This document shows, one piece after another, positions 53,523-62,639 of a DNA stretch of 64,000 nt. The notes below the pieces were generated by a model. It made no database searches. It saw only the letters and a program-made list of their open reading frames with translations, and was not told the origin of the DNA. A program made the translations under genes and the position numbers. The DNA is from Photobacterium damselae. GTDB taxonomy: Bacteria; Pseudomonadota; Gammaproteobacteria; Enterobacterales; Vibrionaceae. Numbering within the stretch: the first letter of the stretch is position 1; each line of letters begins with the position of its first letter. The DNA is taken from contig NZ_PYOG01000003.1 of NCBI RefSeq assembly GCF_003026815.1, forward strand, positions 124,001 through 188,000, written 5' to 3'.

Positions 53523-55488
53523 GTCTCAAGTGCTGGAGAAGATCCAGCACCTTGTTCCTTTTGAAGCTCAACTTGATGACGGTAGTTTAACTATTCGTAT
53601 CAGTGAGTATCAGCCTTATATTGCAACGGCGATTCACCACGGTCATAACCTACGTGAAGAGCTACTTGCAAAATGTGCGCTATCAGAAGAAGAACGTTAT
53701 TTTGAAGAAGATCCGTTTACTGGGGACTTTATTACTTCCCTACCGATCATTCTTCAAGGCGAAGATTCGCGTTACGAGTATGACTTAAACCGTGCTCCAG
53801 ATAACTGTATCTATGAAGATGCTTGGGGCAAAGAGGTTTGGACTGAAAGCTTAACTGAGCAAGAACGCCAAACAACTCTTGAAAAACACGCTCGTTACTA
53901 CCGTATTCTTAAATGCTTAATTGAAACGTTAGAGAATAAGTTTGGCTTATGTTTGTTATATGATATTCACTCATATAACTACCAACGTATTGAGCGAGAA
54001 GTACCGACCTTCAATTTAGGTACTGAACAAGTTAATTGTCGTCGCTGGCGCAAAGAATTAGATGTACTGCTTGAGCACTTAAATGCAATCGAGCTACCTA
54101 ATATTGACGTAGTCGCGAATGAAAACGACGTGTTTAAAGGAATGGGCTACCAAGCAACCTTTGTTAAAGAGAACTTTAGCAATACGTTGATCATGCCTCT
54201 TGAAGTGAAAAAAGTGTTCATGAATGAGCAAGCAGGTGATGCTTACCCACTTGTGATCGATAAACTGAAAGAGTCGATGAAAACAGCCATTACTGAGCAC
54301 GCTGCATTTACGATTAATAAGCGAACTAAGGCAAAAGGATTAACCAGTAGCGATCTACTTGCTTCTAGTCTATCCAAAGAAGCCATTAAGCTAGATCGCC
54401 AGCTGTATAAAATTGCTCGTGGGTTAAATACATTAAGTTATATCAACCCAACAAACTTAAAGCAGGAAAAACGTCGCTTTCTAAGTAAACCTCACACTTA
54501 TGTGCCTCAGTTTACTTATCGTCAGCTAGACCTGGATCCTTATAAGTTTCGTGAGCAACTATACCGTTTGCCTGTAGAAGATATCCGTGATGCAGACGTA
54601 CAAAAAATGTACCGTCGTGTTATTGATCAGCTAGCAGTACGTATCGACCTTTTGTGCACTATCGGTACTGATGAGTTTCTGTACAACTCGCTTCGTTACT
54701 ATGGTCAGCCAGATGAGCGAGATATTGCTAACGCTAAGTTTATTCTTCACGCTTGCGAATATGCAAAACAAGAAGAAGCAACGATTAATGCCGCAGGTGC
54801 GATACAAGCATTTAAAGAAGCTGCCGCAGATTATGGTCTACCTTGTAAGATCGTGATGTCTAAGCAGCTGATTGCTCGTGCGTTAGTAAGTGGTAAAACA
54901 GTTAAGGTCAATCCTAACAGTACATTTAGCAAACCAGACCTTGAAGCTCTGATTCACCATGAGTTAGGAGTTCACTTGGTGACATCGGTTAATGCTGAAC
55001 GTCAACCATTGCGCGTACTGCAATTAGGTTTGCCAGGTAACACGCACACACAAGAAGGCTTAGCAATCTTATGTGAGCATCTATCAGGCAATTTCCCATT
55101 ACATCGTTTGAAAACACTAGCACTGCGAGTGGTAGCGGTTGACATGATGGTAAATGGCGAGAGCTTTAACGATACCTTTAATACGCTAAAACACGATTAT
55201 GATGTCAGTGATGATGAGGCCTTTACGGTAACAGCTCGTGCCTATCGTGGCGGTGGTTTTACTAAAGACTATTTATATCTTCGTGGTTTGAAAGACGCAA
55301 TTAAAGCGTATCAAGAAGAAGATTTAACATCATTGTTTATTGGTAAAACTGGGTTTGAATTTAAACCTGTGCTTGATGAATTAATTGAGCGTGGAATTTT
55401 AAAACAACCTGAGTTTTTGCCTAAAGCATTATCAATGAATGCAGAGCTTGATCCTGTTATGGAGTTTATGCTCAGCTCTATTCGATAA
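53506..55488 (+). CDS. Fusion: N-formylglutamate amidohydrolase domain plus QEGLA (DUF1704/MATCAP-like) metallopeptidase
   Basis: 660 residues from ATG 53506 (AAGG nine bases upstream). The N-terminal domain (about 1-250) is FGase-like, with DIHSYNYQR at about 153-161 and an earlier HHGHNLREE segment. The C-terminal domain (about 290-660) belongs to the family named by its QEGLA motif: HELGVH at 485-490 makes an HExxxH zinc site, and QEGLA at about 516-520 supplies the likely third ligand. Eukaryotic relatives (MATCAP) are tubulin tyrosine carboxypeptidases. Bacterial members are annotated as flavohemoglobin expression-modulating, but the mechanism is not established to my knowledge. It is coupled to the GshB-like ligase. 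Confidence 0.88.
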   Translation: MLQLSESQVLEKIQHLVPFEAQLDDGSLTIRISEYQPYIATAIHHGHNLREELLAKCALSEEERYFEEDPFTGDFITSLPIILQGEDSRYEYDLNRAPDNCIYEDAWGKEVWTESLTEQERQTTLEKHARYYRILKCLIETLENKFGLCLLYDIHSYNYQRIEREVPTFNLGTEQVNCRRWRKELDVLLEHLNAIELPNIDVVANENDVFKGMGYQATFVKENFSNTLIMPLEVKKVFMNEQAGDAYPLVIDKLKESMKTAITEHAAFTINKRTKAKGLTSSDLLASSLSKEAIKLDRQLYKIARGLNTLSYINPTNLKQEKRRFLSKPHTYVPQFTYRQLDLDPYKFREQLYRLPVEDIRDADVQKMYRRVIDQLAVRIDLLCTIGTDEFLYNSLRYYGQPDERDIANAKFILHACEYAKQEEATINAAGAIQAFKEAAADYGLPCKIVMSKQLIARALVSGKTVKVNPNSTFSKPDLEALIHHELGVHLVTSVNAERQPLRVLQLGLPGNTHTQEGLAILCEHLSGNFPLHRLKTLALRVVAVDMMVNGESFNDTFNTLKHDYDVSDDEAFTVTARAYRGGGFTKDYLYLRGLKDAIKAYQEEDLTSLFIGKTGFEFKPVLDELIERGILKQPEFLPKALSMNAELDPVMEFMLSSIR

Positions 55489-55497
55489 AAACTCTTA

Positions 55498-55524
55498 CAA
55501 AAGCGACTTTCGAGTCGCTTTTTG
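55498..55524 (+). terminator. Intrinsic terminator
   Basis: A 10-bp stem AAAAGCGACT/AGTCGCTTTT with a TTCG loop, 10 bp past the QEGLA gene stop. Confidence 0.92.
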
Positions 55525-55652
55525 TTTGCCTGCCCTTTCGTTATACTAAGCAACTCACTTATGTTTGATTCTCAACTTATTGAGAATGAAACTTATCACC
55601 ATGGACACGGTCTCAATAGACTCATCTATTATTTTTCACTAAACGGTTCTTT

Positions 55653-56027
55653 ATGCAACGACCTTCAAATAAACACAATTCCGCCTACTTCATGTTATGC
55701 ATGGTGGTATTTGTCGTTGCATTCTGTTTCAGTCAACAAGCTGGCTGGCGTTTATCTTGCTCTAACCCCACATCACAGAAAACAACCGAGCAACAAATCC
55801 AAACTAACGAGCAATCCTCACCGCCCATTACTGAGAAAAAATGCAGCTTAAGTGATCATCTTCTGCAATTATCTCAACATATGTTAGAAGGATTACTCTT
55901 TGTTATCAGTTTCATCTTGATCTTACAAATCATGGTGTTAGCTTGGTACTACTCGGTTCCAATTTTAACCGAGCCAATACCCCAAACTCGACGGCTTCAT
56001 TTAACCTTGTGTGTATTTAGAGAATAA
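55653..56027 (+). CDS. ScsA-like small membrane protein
   Basis: 124 residues with two membrane segments (about 12-31 and 77-98) and a polar, Thr/Gln/Ser-rich loop between them. Cys residues are few (positions about 16, 25, 36 and 64). Size and position directly before scsB match ScsA of the suppressor-of-copper-sensitivity operon, but I cannot prove the family from sequence alone. An overlapping 109-codon frame upstream is not supported. Confidence 0.6.
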   Translation: MQRPSNKHNSAYFMLCMVVFVVAFCFSQQAGWRLSCSNPTSQKTTEQQIQTNEQSSPPITEKKCSLSDHLLQLSQHMLEGLLFVISFILILQIMVLAWYYSVPILTEPIPQTRRLHLTLCVFRE

Positions 56028-56078
56028 ATAACACCGATAACAAACAACAAATCGTTATTTATTTTTTGGAGATTTAAA

Positions 56079-58181
56079 TTGAAAACATTACGCTTTACTA
56101 AGCCCTATTTTGGTTTAGTGATTATGACTATTTGGGCACTAATGATGTCCTTATCAGTACACGCAAGTACACTCACGACAGGATGGGTTCATAATCCTCA
56201 ACACCCTCCAGTTGCCGTTCGTTTAATGCTAACTGGTGAAAAAAATGAAGCAAATAAAACCGTAGAAGGCTTACTCGAAGTTAAGTTAGATAAAGATTGG
56301 AAAACCTATTGGCGTTCTCCTGGCGAAGGGGGTACCGCGCCATCTATCAATTGGGAGTTATCAAGTAACCTCAATAGTGTGGATTGGCATTGGCCCTTAC
56401 CTAAACGTTATGAATTCTTAGGTGTGGAAACATTAGGCTACAAACACGATGTCATTTTCCCAATGACATTCCACCTAGATGACATGAATAAGCCTGTATT
56501 TCTCTCTGGCAAGCTGACTATGTCATCATGTACTAGCATCTGTGTTCTTACTGATTACGAGTTATCACTTGATTTTAATCCAGAGAAACTTGTCCCATCT
56601 GTCGATGCTATGGTGCTATACAATAAAGGTAACAGCCTAGTTCCTAAACCATCTACCGCAGTAGAACTCACACAAGTATCTTATGATGAAGCCAAAAAGA
56701 TCGTATCTATTGTTGCGACCAATAAAGCAGGATGGACGAATCCCGATGTTTTTGTTGATGGGCAATCTAAACCCGTAAAACAAACATCCTTTTTAACACC
56801 AAAGATTGATGTTTCTGGTGAACAGCTTATCGCCCAAGTTCCTGTAAGCAGCTGGTTTGGTACACCAAAATTAGTTGGTGAGCCACTATCGGTCACTATC
56901 ACAGATAAAGATATCGCTGTTGAATTAAGTAAAACTGCCGACAACAAACCTGTTATTGCTTTACAAAACGATAGCTTACTTAAAGTTATCGGCTTGGCAC
57001 TGCTTGGCGGACTCATTTTAAACATCATGCCGTGTGTATTACCTGTATTAGGAATGAAGCTCAGCAGTGTCATTTCAGCTAAAGGGCTTGAACGTCGCCA
57101 AATACGAGCTCAGTTTATCGCTTCGGCTCTTGGTATTTTAGTTTCATTTTGGTTATTGGCAGGCTTTTTGGCTCTGCTTAAAGTATCAGGGCAAGCCCTT
57201 GGGTGGGGTGTTCAATTCCAAAGCCCATGGTTTATTGGTGCTATGATGATCATCACCGGACTATTTGCAGCCAATATGTTGGGCCTATTTGAGATTCGCC
57301 TCTCAAGCAATACCAATACCTGGTTAGCAACTCGTGGTGGTAACTCCTATGGTGGTCATTTTGTTCAAGGTATGTTTGCTACCTTGTTGGCGACGCCATG
57401 TAGTGCGCCATTTCTTGGTACTGCAGTAGCTTTTGCATTAGGAGCTAACTACCTTAACTTATTTGCTATTTTTACAGCACTTGCAGTTGGTATGGCTGCG
57501 CCTTGGTTACTCATCGCCTTATTCCCTCAGCTGGCTAATGCACTACCAAAACCCGGAATGTGGATGAACACAGTTAAAACGATTTTTGGCCTAATGATGC
57601 TTGTTACCTCTCTTTGGTTACTGAGCTTAATGGCTAACTTCTTTAGCTTAAAAATCGTTATCGTAATTGGTGTTATTGCTCTTGCCCTACTGCTATCACA
57701 ACTGTGGCGTATTAAAGGTAAAAGAGCCACTCTGCTTACGGTCGGCTTCTTAATCATTGTAACGGCGATAGGTTTGATTATTGGCAGTTTAACCGCAGAC
57801 AAATGGGCCAAACCGCTACCACAAGATCATCACTGGACACCTCTAAATGTTGAGCAAATCAAACAAGATGTGGCACAAGGCAAAACGGTTTTTGTTGATG
57901 TGACAGCTGATTGGTGTATTACCTGTAAAGCCAATAAGGTTGGCGTGATCTTACAAGAGCCTGTCTATTCAGCACTTGACCAAGAAAATATTGTGTTAAT
58001 GCGAGGTGATTGGACAAAACCATCCGATTACGTCACTAATTTCTTACAGTCTCATGGCCGTTTTGGCGTACCATTTAATATTGTTTATGGTCCTGCAGCA
58101 CCGAACGGTATTGAATTACCTGTGATCTTAACATCTGAACAAGTATTAGATGCATTAAAACAAGCTTCATCTAAGGAGTAA
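56079..58181 (+). CDS. scsB: ScsB, DsbD-like inner-membrane thiol-disulfide interchange protein
   Basis: 700 residues from TTG 56079 (TTGGAG upstream). A Sec signal (about 1-29) precedes the periplasmic alpha domain with a reactive Cys pair CTSIC (151, 155). Then comes the eight-helix membrane core with Cys in NIMPCVLPVLG (319) and ATPCSAPFLG (441), and a thioredoxin domain with WCITCK (613, 616). It moves reducing power from cytoplasmic thioredoxin to periplasmic partners, in scs operons to ScsC for protection from copper stress. ScsC is not present here. ScsD follows directly, its TTG start three bases after the stop. Confidence 0.92.
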   Translation: MKTLRFTKPYFGLVIMTIWALMMSLSVHASTLTTGWVHNPQHPPVAVRLMLTGEKNEANKTVEGLLEVKLDKDWKTYWRSPGEGGTAPSINWELSSNLNSVDWHWPLPKRYEFLGVETLGYKHDVIFPMTFHLDDMNKPVFLSGKLTMSSCTSICVLTDYELSLDFNPEKLVPSVDAMVLYNKGNSLVPKPSTAVELTQVSYDEAKKIVSIVATNKAGWTNPDVFVDGQSKPVKQTSFLTPKIDVSGEQLIAQVPVSSWFGTPKLVGEPLSVTITDKDIAVELSKTADNKPVIALQNDSLLKVIGLALLGGLILNIMPCVLPVLGMKLSSVISAKGLERRQIRAQFIASALGILVSFWLLAGFLALLKVSGQALGWGVQFQSPWFIGAMMIITGLFAANMLGLFEIRLSSNTNTWLATRGGNSYGGHFVQGMFATLLATPCSAPFLGTAVAFALGANYLNLFAIFTALAVGMAAPWLLIALFPQLANALPKPGMWMNTVKTIFGLMMLVTSLWLLSLMANFFSLKIVIVIGVIALALLLSQLWRIKGKRATLLTVGFLIIVTAIGLIIGSLTADKWAKPLPQDHHWTPLNVEQIKQDVAQGKTVFVDVTADWCITCKANKVGVILQEPVYSALDQENIVLMRGDWTKPSDYVTNFLQSHGRFGVPFNIVYGPAAPNGIELPVILTSEQVLDALKQASSKE

Positions 58182-58184
58182 CTT

Positions 58185-58700
58185 TTGCCCAAACCGTCAA
58201 CAAACAAGAATCGTTTGTGGCACTGGGGTAAAGAACTGATATTGATGATTGTCTTACTGACGATCATCAGTATTGGCTTAGATCTTTGGCGATCACAACA
58301 AATACCAAAGGGCCAAGAGCCTATACTCAATGTAATAGACATCAATGGTGAGCAAATTAATTTAGCCAAGTTAAGTGCAGATAAGCCTATTATTGTTTAT
58401 TTTTGGGCAACTTGGTGTTCTGCTTGCAAAATAACGTCACCCAGTGTGAATTGGCTAGCTCAAGACTATCCAACGATATCTATTGCCATTCGCTCAAAAG
58501 ATAATGAAATACTCAAAGCATACATGAAATATCATGATTATGACTTTAAAGTTATCAATGACTTAAACGGTTCGATATCAAAGCAATGGGGAATCAGTGC
58601 GACACCAACTATTATGGTGGTTAAGCAAGGTAAGATAGTCTCAATAACGACTGGTGTTACCTCCCCGGTAGGGATTTGGCTTCGTTATCATCTTGCTTAG
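58185..58700 (+). CDS. scsD: ScsD, membrane-anchored thioredoxin-like protein
   Basis: 171 residues from TTG 58185 (AAGGAG upstream at 58173). One N-terminal membrane anchor (about 16-35) holds a periplasmic thioredoxin fold with WCSACK as the redox site and a cis-Pro in SATPTIMV. The TlpA/ScsD type fits its size and place after scsB. It probably takes electrons from ScsB. Both scsB and scsD use TTG, which may keep their translation low. Confidence 0.9.
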   Translation: MPKPSTNKNRLWHWGKELILMIVLLTIISIGLDLWRSQQIPKGQEPILNVIDINGEQINLAKLSADKPIIVYFWATWCSACKITSPSVNWLAQDYPTISIAIRSKDNEILKAYMKYHDYDFKVINDLNGSISKQWGISATPTIMVVKQGKIVSITTGVTSPVGIWLRYHLA

Positions 58701-58723
58701 AAGAGTTCTTAGCTTATAAACAA

Positions 58724-58763
58724 CAAAGCCGCTAGATAGAATCTCTACTAGCGGCTTTTTTTA
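58724..58763 (+). terminator. Terminator after scs genes
   Basis: A 10-bp perfect stem AAGCCGCTAG/CTAGCGGCTT then TTTTT. Confidence 0.9.
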
Positions 58764-58772
58764 TGCTTTGAA

Positions 58773-58817
58773 GTATACCCAAGTGACTTCAAGATACGAG
58801 GTTACTTGGGTATATAT
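58773..58817. repeat. Dispersed repeat copy 2, inside a palindrome
   Basis: TATACCCAAGTGACTTCAAG plus AT (58774-58795), the same 22 bases as copy 1, here followed by ACTTGGGTATA to make an 11-bp inverted repeat around it. It lies directly before the stop of the NlpC/P60 gene on the minus strand and may serve as its terminator. Confidence 0.7.
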
Positions 58818-58818
58818 A

Positions 58819-59379
58819 TTATTTAGGCATACGGCGAATTTGCCAAAATGTTCTGCGCCAATACGGATTATCTAAACTAGAGATAATAACGCCTTTAGAA
58901 CGTGACGCATGTAAAAACTCAGAATTACCTAAATAAATACCAACATGTCGAGAGTTTCTTCCTGTTCGGAAAAAGACCAAGTCTCCTTCTCTAGCATTGG
59001 CTCTCGATATTTTCTTACCTTTTTTAACCTGTTCTGCTGTTGTTCTTGGTAACGCCAAATCGTAAACATTTGAGTATCCAACTTGAACAAAAGCAGAGCA
59101 ATCAATACCCCGTCGAGTAGTACCACCATAGCGATAAGGCGTACCTTTCCAACTACGATATACACTACTAAAGCCACCCGATGCTTGAGGCTTGGTTTTA
59201 TTTCCTTGATTTAAACTAGCAATCAAATTACCAATTTGATCAGGTTGATTTTCTGTATAATTTGCAGAAGCTTGTTTATTCGACTCTGATTGAACGCCTT
59301 CGGTTGAAGAACATCCTGTTACTAACGACACTAACAAGCCCACAAAAAGAAATGTTTTATTCCTATTAGTCTTAATCAC
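58819..59379 (-). CDS. NlpC/P60 peptidoglycan endopeptidase lipoprotein (MepS-like)
   Basis: 186 residues. Signal with lipobox LVTGC at about 19-23, then a linker, then the NlpC/P60 domain (about 65-185). Catalytic Cys is in GIDCSAFVQ, His in RHVGIYLG and a third polar residue (His) in EFLHASR. It cleaves the D,L-peptide bonds of muropeptides at the outer-membrane/periplasm side, supporting wall growth. The gene is transcribed alone. Confidence 0.9.
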   Translation of the reverse strand: MIKTNRNKTFLFVGLLVSLVTGCSSTEGVQSESNKQASANYTENQPDQIGNLIASLNQGNKTKPQASGGFSSVYRSWKGTPYRYGGTTRRGIDCSAFVQVGYSNVYDLALPRTTAEQVKKGKKISRANAREGDLVFFRTGRNSRHVGIYLGNSEFLHASRSKGVIISSLDNPYWRRTFWQIRRMPK

Positions 59380-59831
59380 AACTAACCCTGTTTTTTCTTT
59401 TTCATTCTTTGTGACAACGTATTATGGACTAATGATAGCAAGAAATCTTGGTGACGCTCCGCAAAATAGCGAGATTTTAACAAAAACCATAAAGAGCTTA
59501 ATAAAGAACACCATTCAAAATAGAAATTAAAAAAAAGGCTTGTTGATACAAGCCCAAAGATCCACACAACAAAATTTAATTCACATTAAATCCACATAAA
59601 AATAACATCTAGAGCACAATTACACATGACCCAATTAATGTCACTTTAGAATAAATTTATTTAGAGTCACTTCTCACTCAAATAACTGCTTTTAACAACA
59701 AAGGTCGAACTTGACCCAAAATCTCAACAATATAGATTCACATCACTAACCTTTGTGATCAATTAAATATTATTTTTTAATCGGTTATGTTAATAATAAA
59801 TATATGGATATTGTTCATAAAAGGAGTTTAT
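59380..59831. other. Gene-free region (452 bp)
   Basis: No reading frame with RBS support. An apparent 61-residue frame (59382-59567, minus) has no RBS, and its Lys-rich end looks random. The region must hold the promoters of the diverging NlpC/P60 and plsC genes. No motif is recognised. Confidence 0.55.
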
Positions 59832-60587
59832 GTGCTTGGTTTTATCCGTCTTGTGATTGTCACAATCTATATAATCGTCATGGCTATCGTCGGCTTTATC
59901 TATTGCCTTATTAATCACCCTCGAGATCCAAAGCATGTCTATACTTTTTGTCGCTGGTTTAACCAAATACAAAAGATTATTGGGGTAGAAGTGGAACAAA
60001 GGGGGCTTGATAACGTACAAAATATAACAAATGCTGTTTATATTTCGAATCACCAAAGTGTGTATGACTTTGTCACCTCTCCTGGAATGCTTCGCCCAAG
60101 AACAGTCTCCATTGGCAAAAAAAGCTTATTATGGATTCCCTTTTTTGGCCAACTGTACTGGATAACGGGTAATATTCTGATCGATCGTGAAAATAAAACC
60201 AAAGCACGTAATACGATAAAACAAGTTGTTGAAGCAATTCACCAGCGAAATCTTTCGGTTTGGGTCTACCCAGAAGGGACTCGTAGTAAAGGACGGGGAT
60301 TATTACCATTTAAGTCTGGAGCATTTAGGATGGCGATGGAAGCCAATGTTCCGATTATTCCTATGTGTGTCAGTACAACCCACAATCAATTTGATCTCAA
60401 TAGAAAAGATAATGGTCGTGTGATTTCTGAAATGATGGAACCGATTGATATGACTCTATACCAAACGATGTCAGCGCGAGAGTTAGCCGACTATTGTCAT
60501 GGATTAATGGAGCAAAAAATCGCACAGTTAGATGATGAGTTGAAACAAGAAACCATAGCAAGAGAAAGCGTTAACTCTTTAAATTGA
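59832..60587 (+). CDS. plsC: 1-acyl-sn-glycerol-3-phosphate acyltransferase (PlsC)
   Basis: 251 residues from GTG 59832, chosen because AGGAG lies five bases upstream and the protein then begins VLGFIRLVI, as in E. coli PlsC; the longer frame from 59787 has no support. NHQSVYDF (NHx4D catalytic His/Asp) and PEGTRSKGRG (phosphate/glycerol binding) are intact. It acylates lysophosphatidate at the inner membrane in phospholipid synthesis. The C-terminus is amphipathic and Glu-rich. A second plsC elsewhere is likely, since vibrios often carry several. Confidence 0.94.
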   Translation: MLGFIRLVIVTIYIIVMAIVGFIYCLINHPRDPKHVYTFCRWFNQIQKIIGVEVEQRGLDNVQNITNAVYISNHQSVYDFVTSPGMLRPRTVSIGKKSLLWIPFFGQLYWITGNILIDRENKTKARNTIKQVVEAIHQRNLSVWVYPEGTRSKGRGLLPFKSGAFRMAMEANVPIIPMCVSTTHNQFDLNRKDNGRVISEMMEPIDMTLYQTMSARELADYCHGLMEQKIAQLDDELKQETIARESVNSLN

Positions 60588-60599
60588 TTCTTAATATAA

Positions 60600-60631
60600 A
60601 AAAATCCAGAGCCCCACAGGCTCTGGATTCA
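60600..60631 (-). terminator. Terminator of the DUF2750 gene
   Basis: An 11-bp perfect stem AATCCAGAGCC/GGCTCTGGATT followed on the minus strand by a run of T residues. It also lies just after plsC and may help end that transcript. Confidence 0.88.
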
Positions 60632-60653
60632 AATCAATATCTAAAATAATAAA

Positions 60654-61007
60654 TTATAGGTAAAGCTTAGCAACATCAGCAGGCTCGGCTTCAACGCCTT
60701 CTAGCTGAGCATTCCAGTTTAGACCAACAAGAACACCATCTTCTGCTAGTGTAATCATCCAGTCTTCAAGGAAGATATCTAGTGGTAATTCACTTGGGAA
60801 AAACTCTGCCCACTCATCAGAACACTGTGCTTTAGCATCCGCTTCGTTTGACCAGAAAGGCATCACTTCTGAATCTTCAAACTCAGAAGATTCAACAGAT
60901 AGCCACTCACCTTCTTCATTGCGCAAAGTCCATACTAGACGCGTTTCTTGTGACTCAGTAACAAATAGCTCTTTGTTTGCTTGGATATCTGATGTTAATT
61001 TAGACAT
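60654..61007 (-). CDS. DUF2750-family protein
   Basis: 117 residues, acidic, cytoplasmic. The DUF2750 core is seen in VWTLRNEEGEWLSV, MPFWSNEADAKAQCSDEW, LPLDIFLEDWMITLAEDG, VLVGLNWNAQL. The family has no known function. It converges on plsC and has its own terminator. Confidence 0.83.
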   Translation of the reverse strand: MSKLTSDIQANKELFVTESQETRLVWTLRNEEGEWLSVESSEFEDSEVMPFWSNEADAKAQCSDEWAEFFPSELPLDIFLEDWMITLAEDGVLVGLNWNAQLEGVEAEPADVAKLYL

Positions 61008-61303
61008 GGTTTTAAACCTTTAGTAATCACATTCGTGCTTGTCGAATATTCTACCAGACAAACCCAATAATCCCCAATATTCTTCACCCTTACTTTTTCA
61101 AATAGCAGAGCCAGAACATTCTATTTAGATCGGTATATTGAAGCTATTCGGGTATGAAAAATCGAATCTCTAGCAAATATTTCTCTTATTGATAGATAAC
61201 AACAAATACACTTGGGGAAGTAATTAATTAAGGGTAGAATACGCACTTCATCAACACTGGTTTTCCCAAAGCCAATACTTTCTGTTCTGTTTTAGGTATC
61301 CAA

Positions 61304-62212
61304 ATGCAGTCAAGTCGAGCTGGTAATGCGCTTGCGGCTTTTTCATTTATTTTATGGGGGATTCTTCCTCTGTATTATCAATACTTGCCACAAGCTGATA
61401 TCAATGAGCTTCTTGCACTAAGAATTATCTTCTCTGTGCCATTTATGCTTATTGCCATGTTACTACTAGGTAAAAAACTTCCTAGTTTATCTGAGCTATT
61501 GGCAGATAAAAAATCACTCATAATGTGTTGTATTGCAGGCATAGTGATGTGTGTTTCATGGTACGCTTTTACTTGGGCGATGACCCATGGACAAGTTTTA
61601 GCTGCCAGCTTGGGTTATTTTATCAACCCACTATTTGCTATCTCTCTTGGCGTGATTTTTTTAAAAGAAAAGTTGAGCCCAGCACAATTAGCCGCAGTAG
61701 TATTGGCAGCCGCCGGGATCAGTTTTCAAGTCTGGTCATACGGTACTTTACCTTGGCTGGCACTTGTCATGGGTTCTTTCTTTGCTATCTATGGCTTAAC
61801 AAAGAAATACATTAAATACGATGCCCTCACATCGGTGACATTAGAAGCTGTTGTTCTTACTCCATTTGCAGTTATCTACATGATTTATGACTATATGAGT
61901 GGCAGCAGCGTAGCGTTAACCTCGGGAATGTCTACATTCTGGCTTTATGTGGGTTCTGCGCCTGTTACGCTTGCCCCATTAATCTTTTTTGCATTAGCGA
62001 TCAATCGAACCAGTTTAACTATGGTTGGATTAATGCAATATATTGAGCCAACGTTACAACTTTTACTTGCAGTATTCTTATTTGGTGAAATTTTTGATCA
62101 CACCAAAGCGGTCAGTTTTGGCTTTATTTGGCTTGGATTAATTTTGTGTGGTGTTGAAGCAATGGCTCGATACTACAAAAAGAAAAAACGTCCACCAATG
62201 CAAATGTTGTAA
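61304..62212 (+). CDS. rarD: RarD (EamA-family permease)
   Basis: 302 residues and ten membrane helices in two EamA repeats. SFILWGILPLYYQYL and QVLAASLGYFINPLFAISLGVIFLKEKL are typical RarD stretches. RarD proteins are associated with chloramphenicol sensitivity in Pseudomonas; transport of a small metabolite is likely but not known. It is followed by the MazG-like gene 33 bp later in the same direction. Confidence 0.92.
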   Translation: MQSSRAGNALAAFSFILWGILPLYYQYLPQADINELLALRIIFSVPFMLIAMLLLGKKLPSLSELLADKKSLIMCCIAGIVMCVSWYAFTWAMTHGQVLAASLGYFINPLFAISLGVIFLKEKLSPAQLAAVVLAAAGISFQVWSYGTLPWLALVMGSFFAIYGLTKKYIKYDALTSVTLEAVVLTPFAVIYMIYDYMSGSSVALTSGMSTFWLYVGSAPVTLAPLIFFALAINRTSLTMVGLMQYIEPTLQLLLAVFLFGEIFDHTKAVSFGFIWLGLILCGVEAMARYYKKKKRPPMQML

Positions 62213-62245
62213 ACTCTCTCGATAGCGTTTAACTGGATAAAATGT

Positions 62246-62593
62246 ATGTCTGAGCTTCAAAAAATCCAACAACAATTGCGTGACTTTGCTAACGAACGTA
62301 ACTGGGAACAATTTCATTCGCCGAAAAACCTAGTGATGGCTCTAAGCGGTGAGGTTGGTGAGTTAACGGAAATTTACCAATGGCTCACAGCTGAGCAAAG
62401 TGAAAACTTATCAGCAGATAAAAAGCAACATGCCAGCGAAGAGATGGCGGATATCATGCTCTATTTGATTCGTCTTGCCGACAGAAGTGGAATCGATCTT
62501 ATTGCTGCTTGCCAAGCTAAACTAGAAAAAAACGCACAAAAATATCCGAGTGATAAATGTTATGGTTCAGCTAAAAAGTATAATGAACTATAA
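62246..62593 (+). CDS. MazG-like nucleotide pyrophosphohydrolase (dCTPase/RS21-C6 type)
   Basis: 115 residues, all-alpha. NLVMALSGEVGELTEIYQWL (ExxE of the MazG motif) and EEMADIMLYLIRLADRSGID (ExxD) form the Mg site. It hydrolyses dNTPs such as dCTP or modified ones to the monophosphate, a house-cleaning role. The probable operon is with rarD; there is no functional link. Confidence 0.9.
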   Translation: MSELQKIQQQLRDFANERNWEQFHSPKNLVMALSGEVGELTEIYQWLTAEQSENLSADKKQHASEEMADIMLYLIRLADRSGIDLIAACQAKLEKNAQKYPSDKCYGSAKKYNEL

Positions 62594-62604
62594 CAATAGA
62601 AATA

Positions 62605-62639
62605 AAAAAATAGAGCCTTTAATTGGCTCTATTTTTTTA
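62605..62639. terminator. Bidirectional terminator
   Basis: Stem AATAGAGCC/GGCTCTATT with A-tract left and T-tract right, serving the MazG-like gene and the convergent hypothetical gene. Confidence 0.9.

Noticed and set aside
55522..55851. 109-codon frame overlapping the ScsA-like gene
   Set aside because: It overlaps a better-supported gene in another frame and has no RBS or membrane pattern.
59382..59567. 61-codon frame beyond the NlpC/P60 gene
   Set aside because: No RBS and no family similarity; its Lys-rich end looks random.
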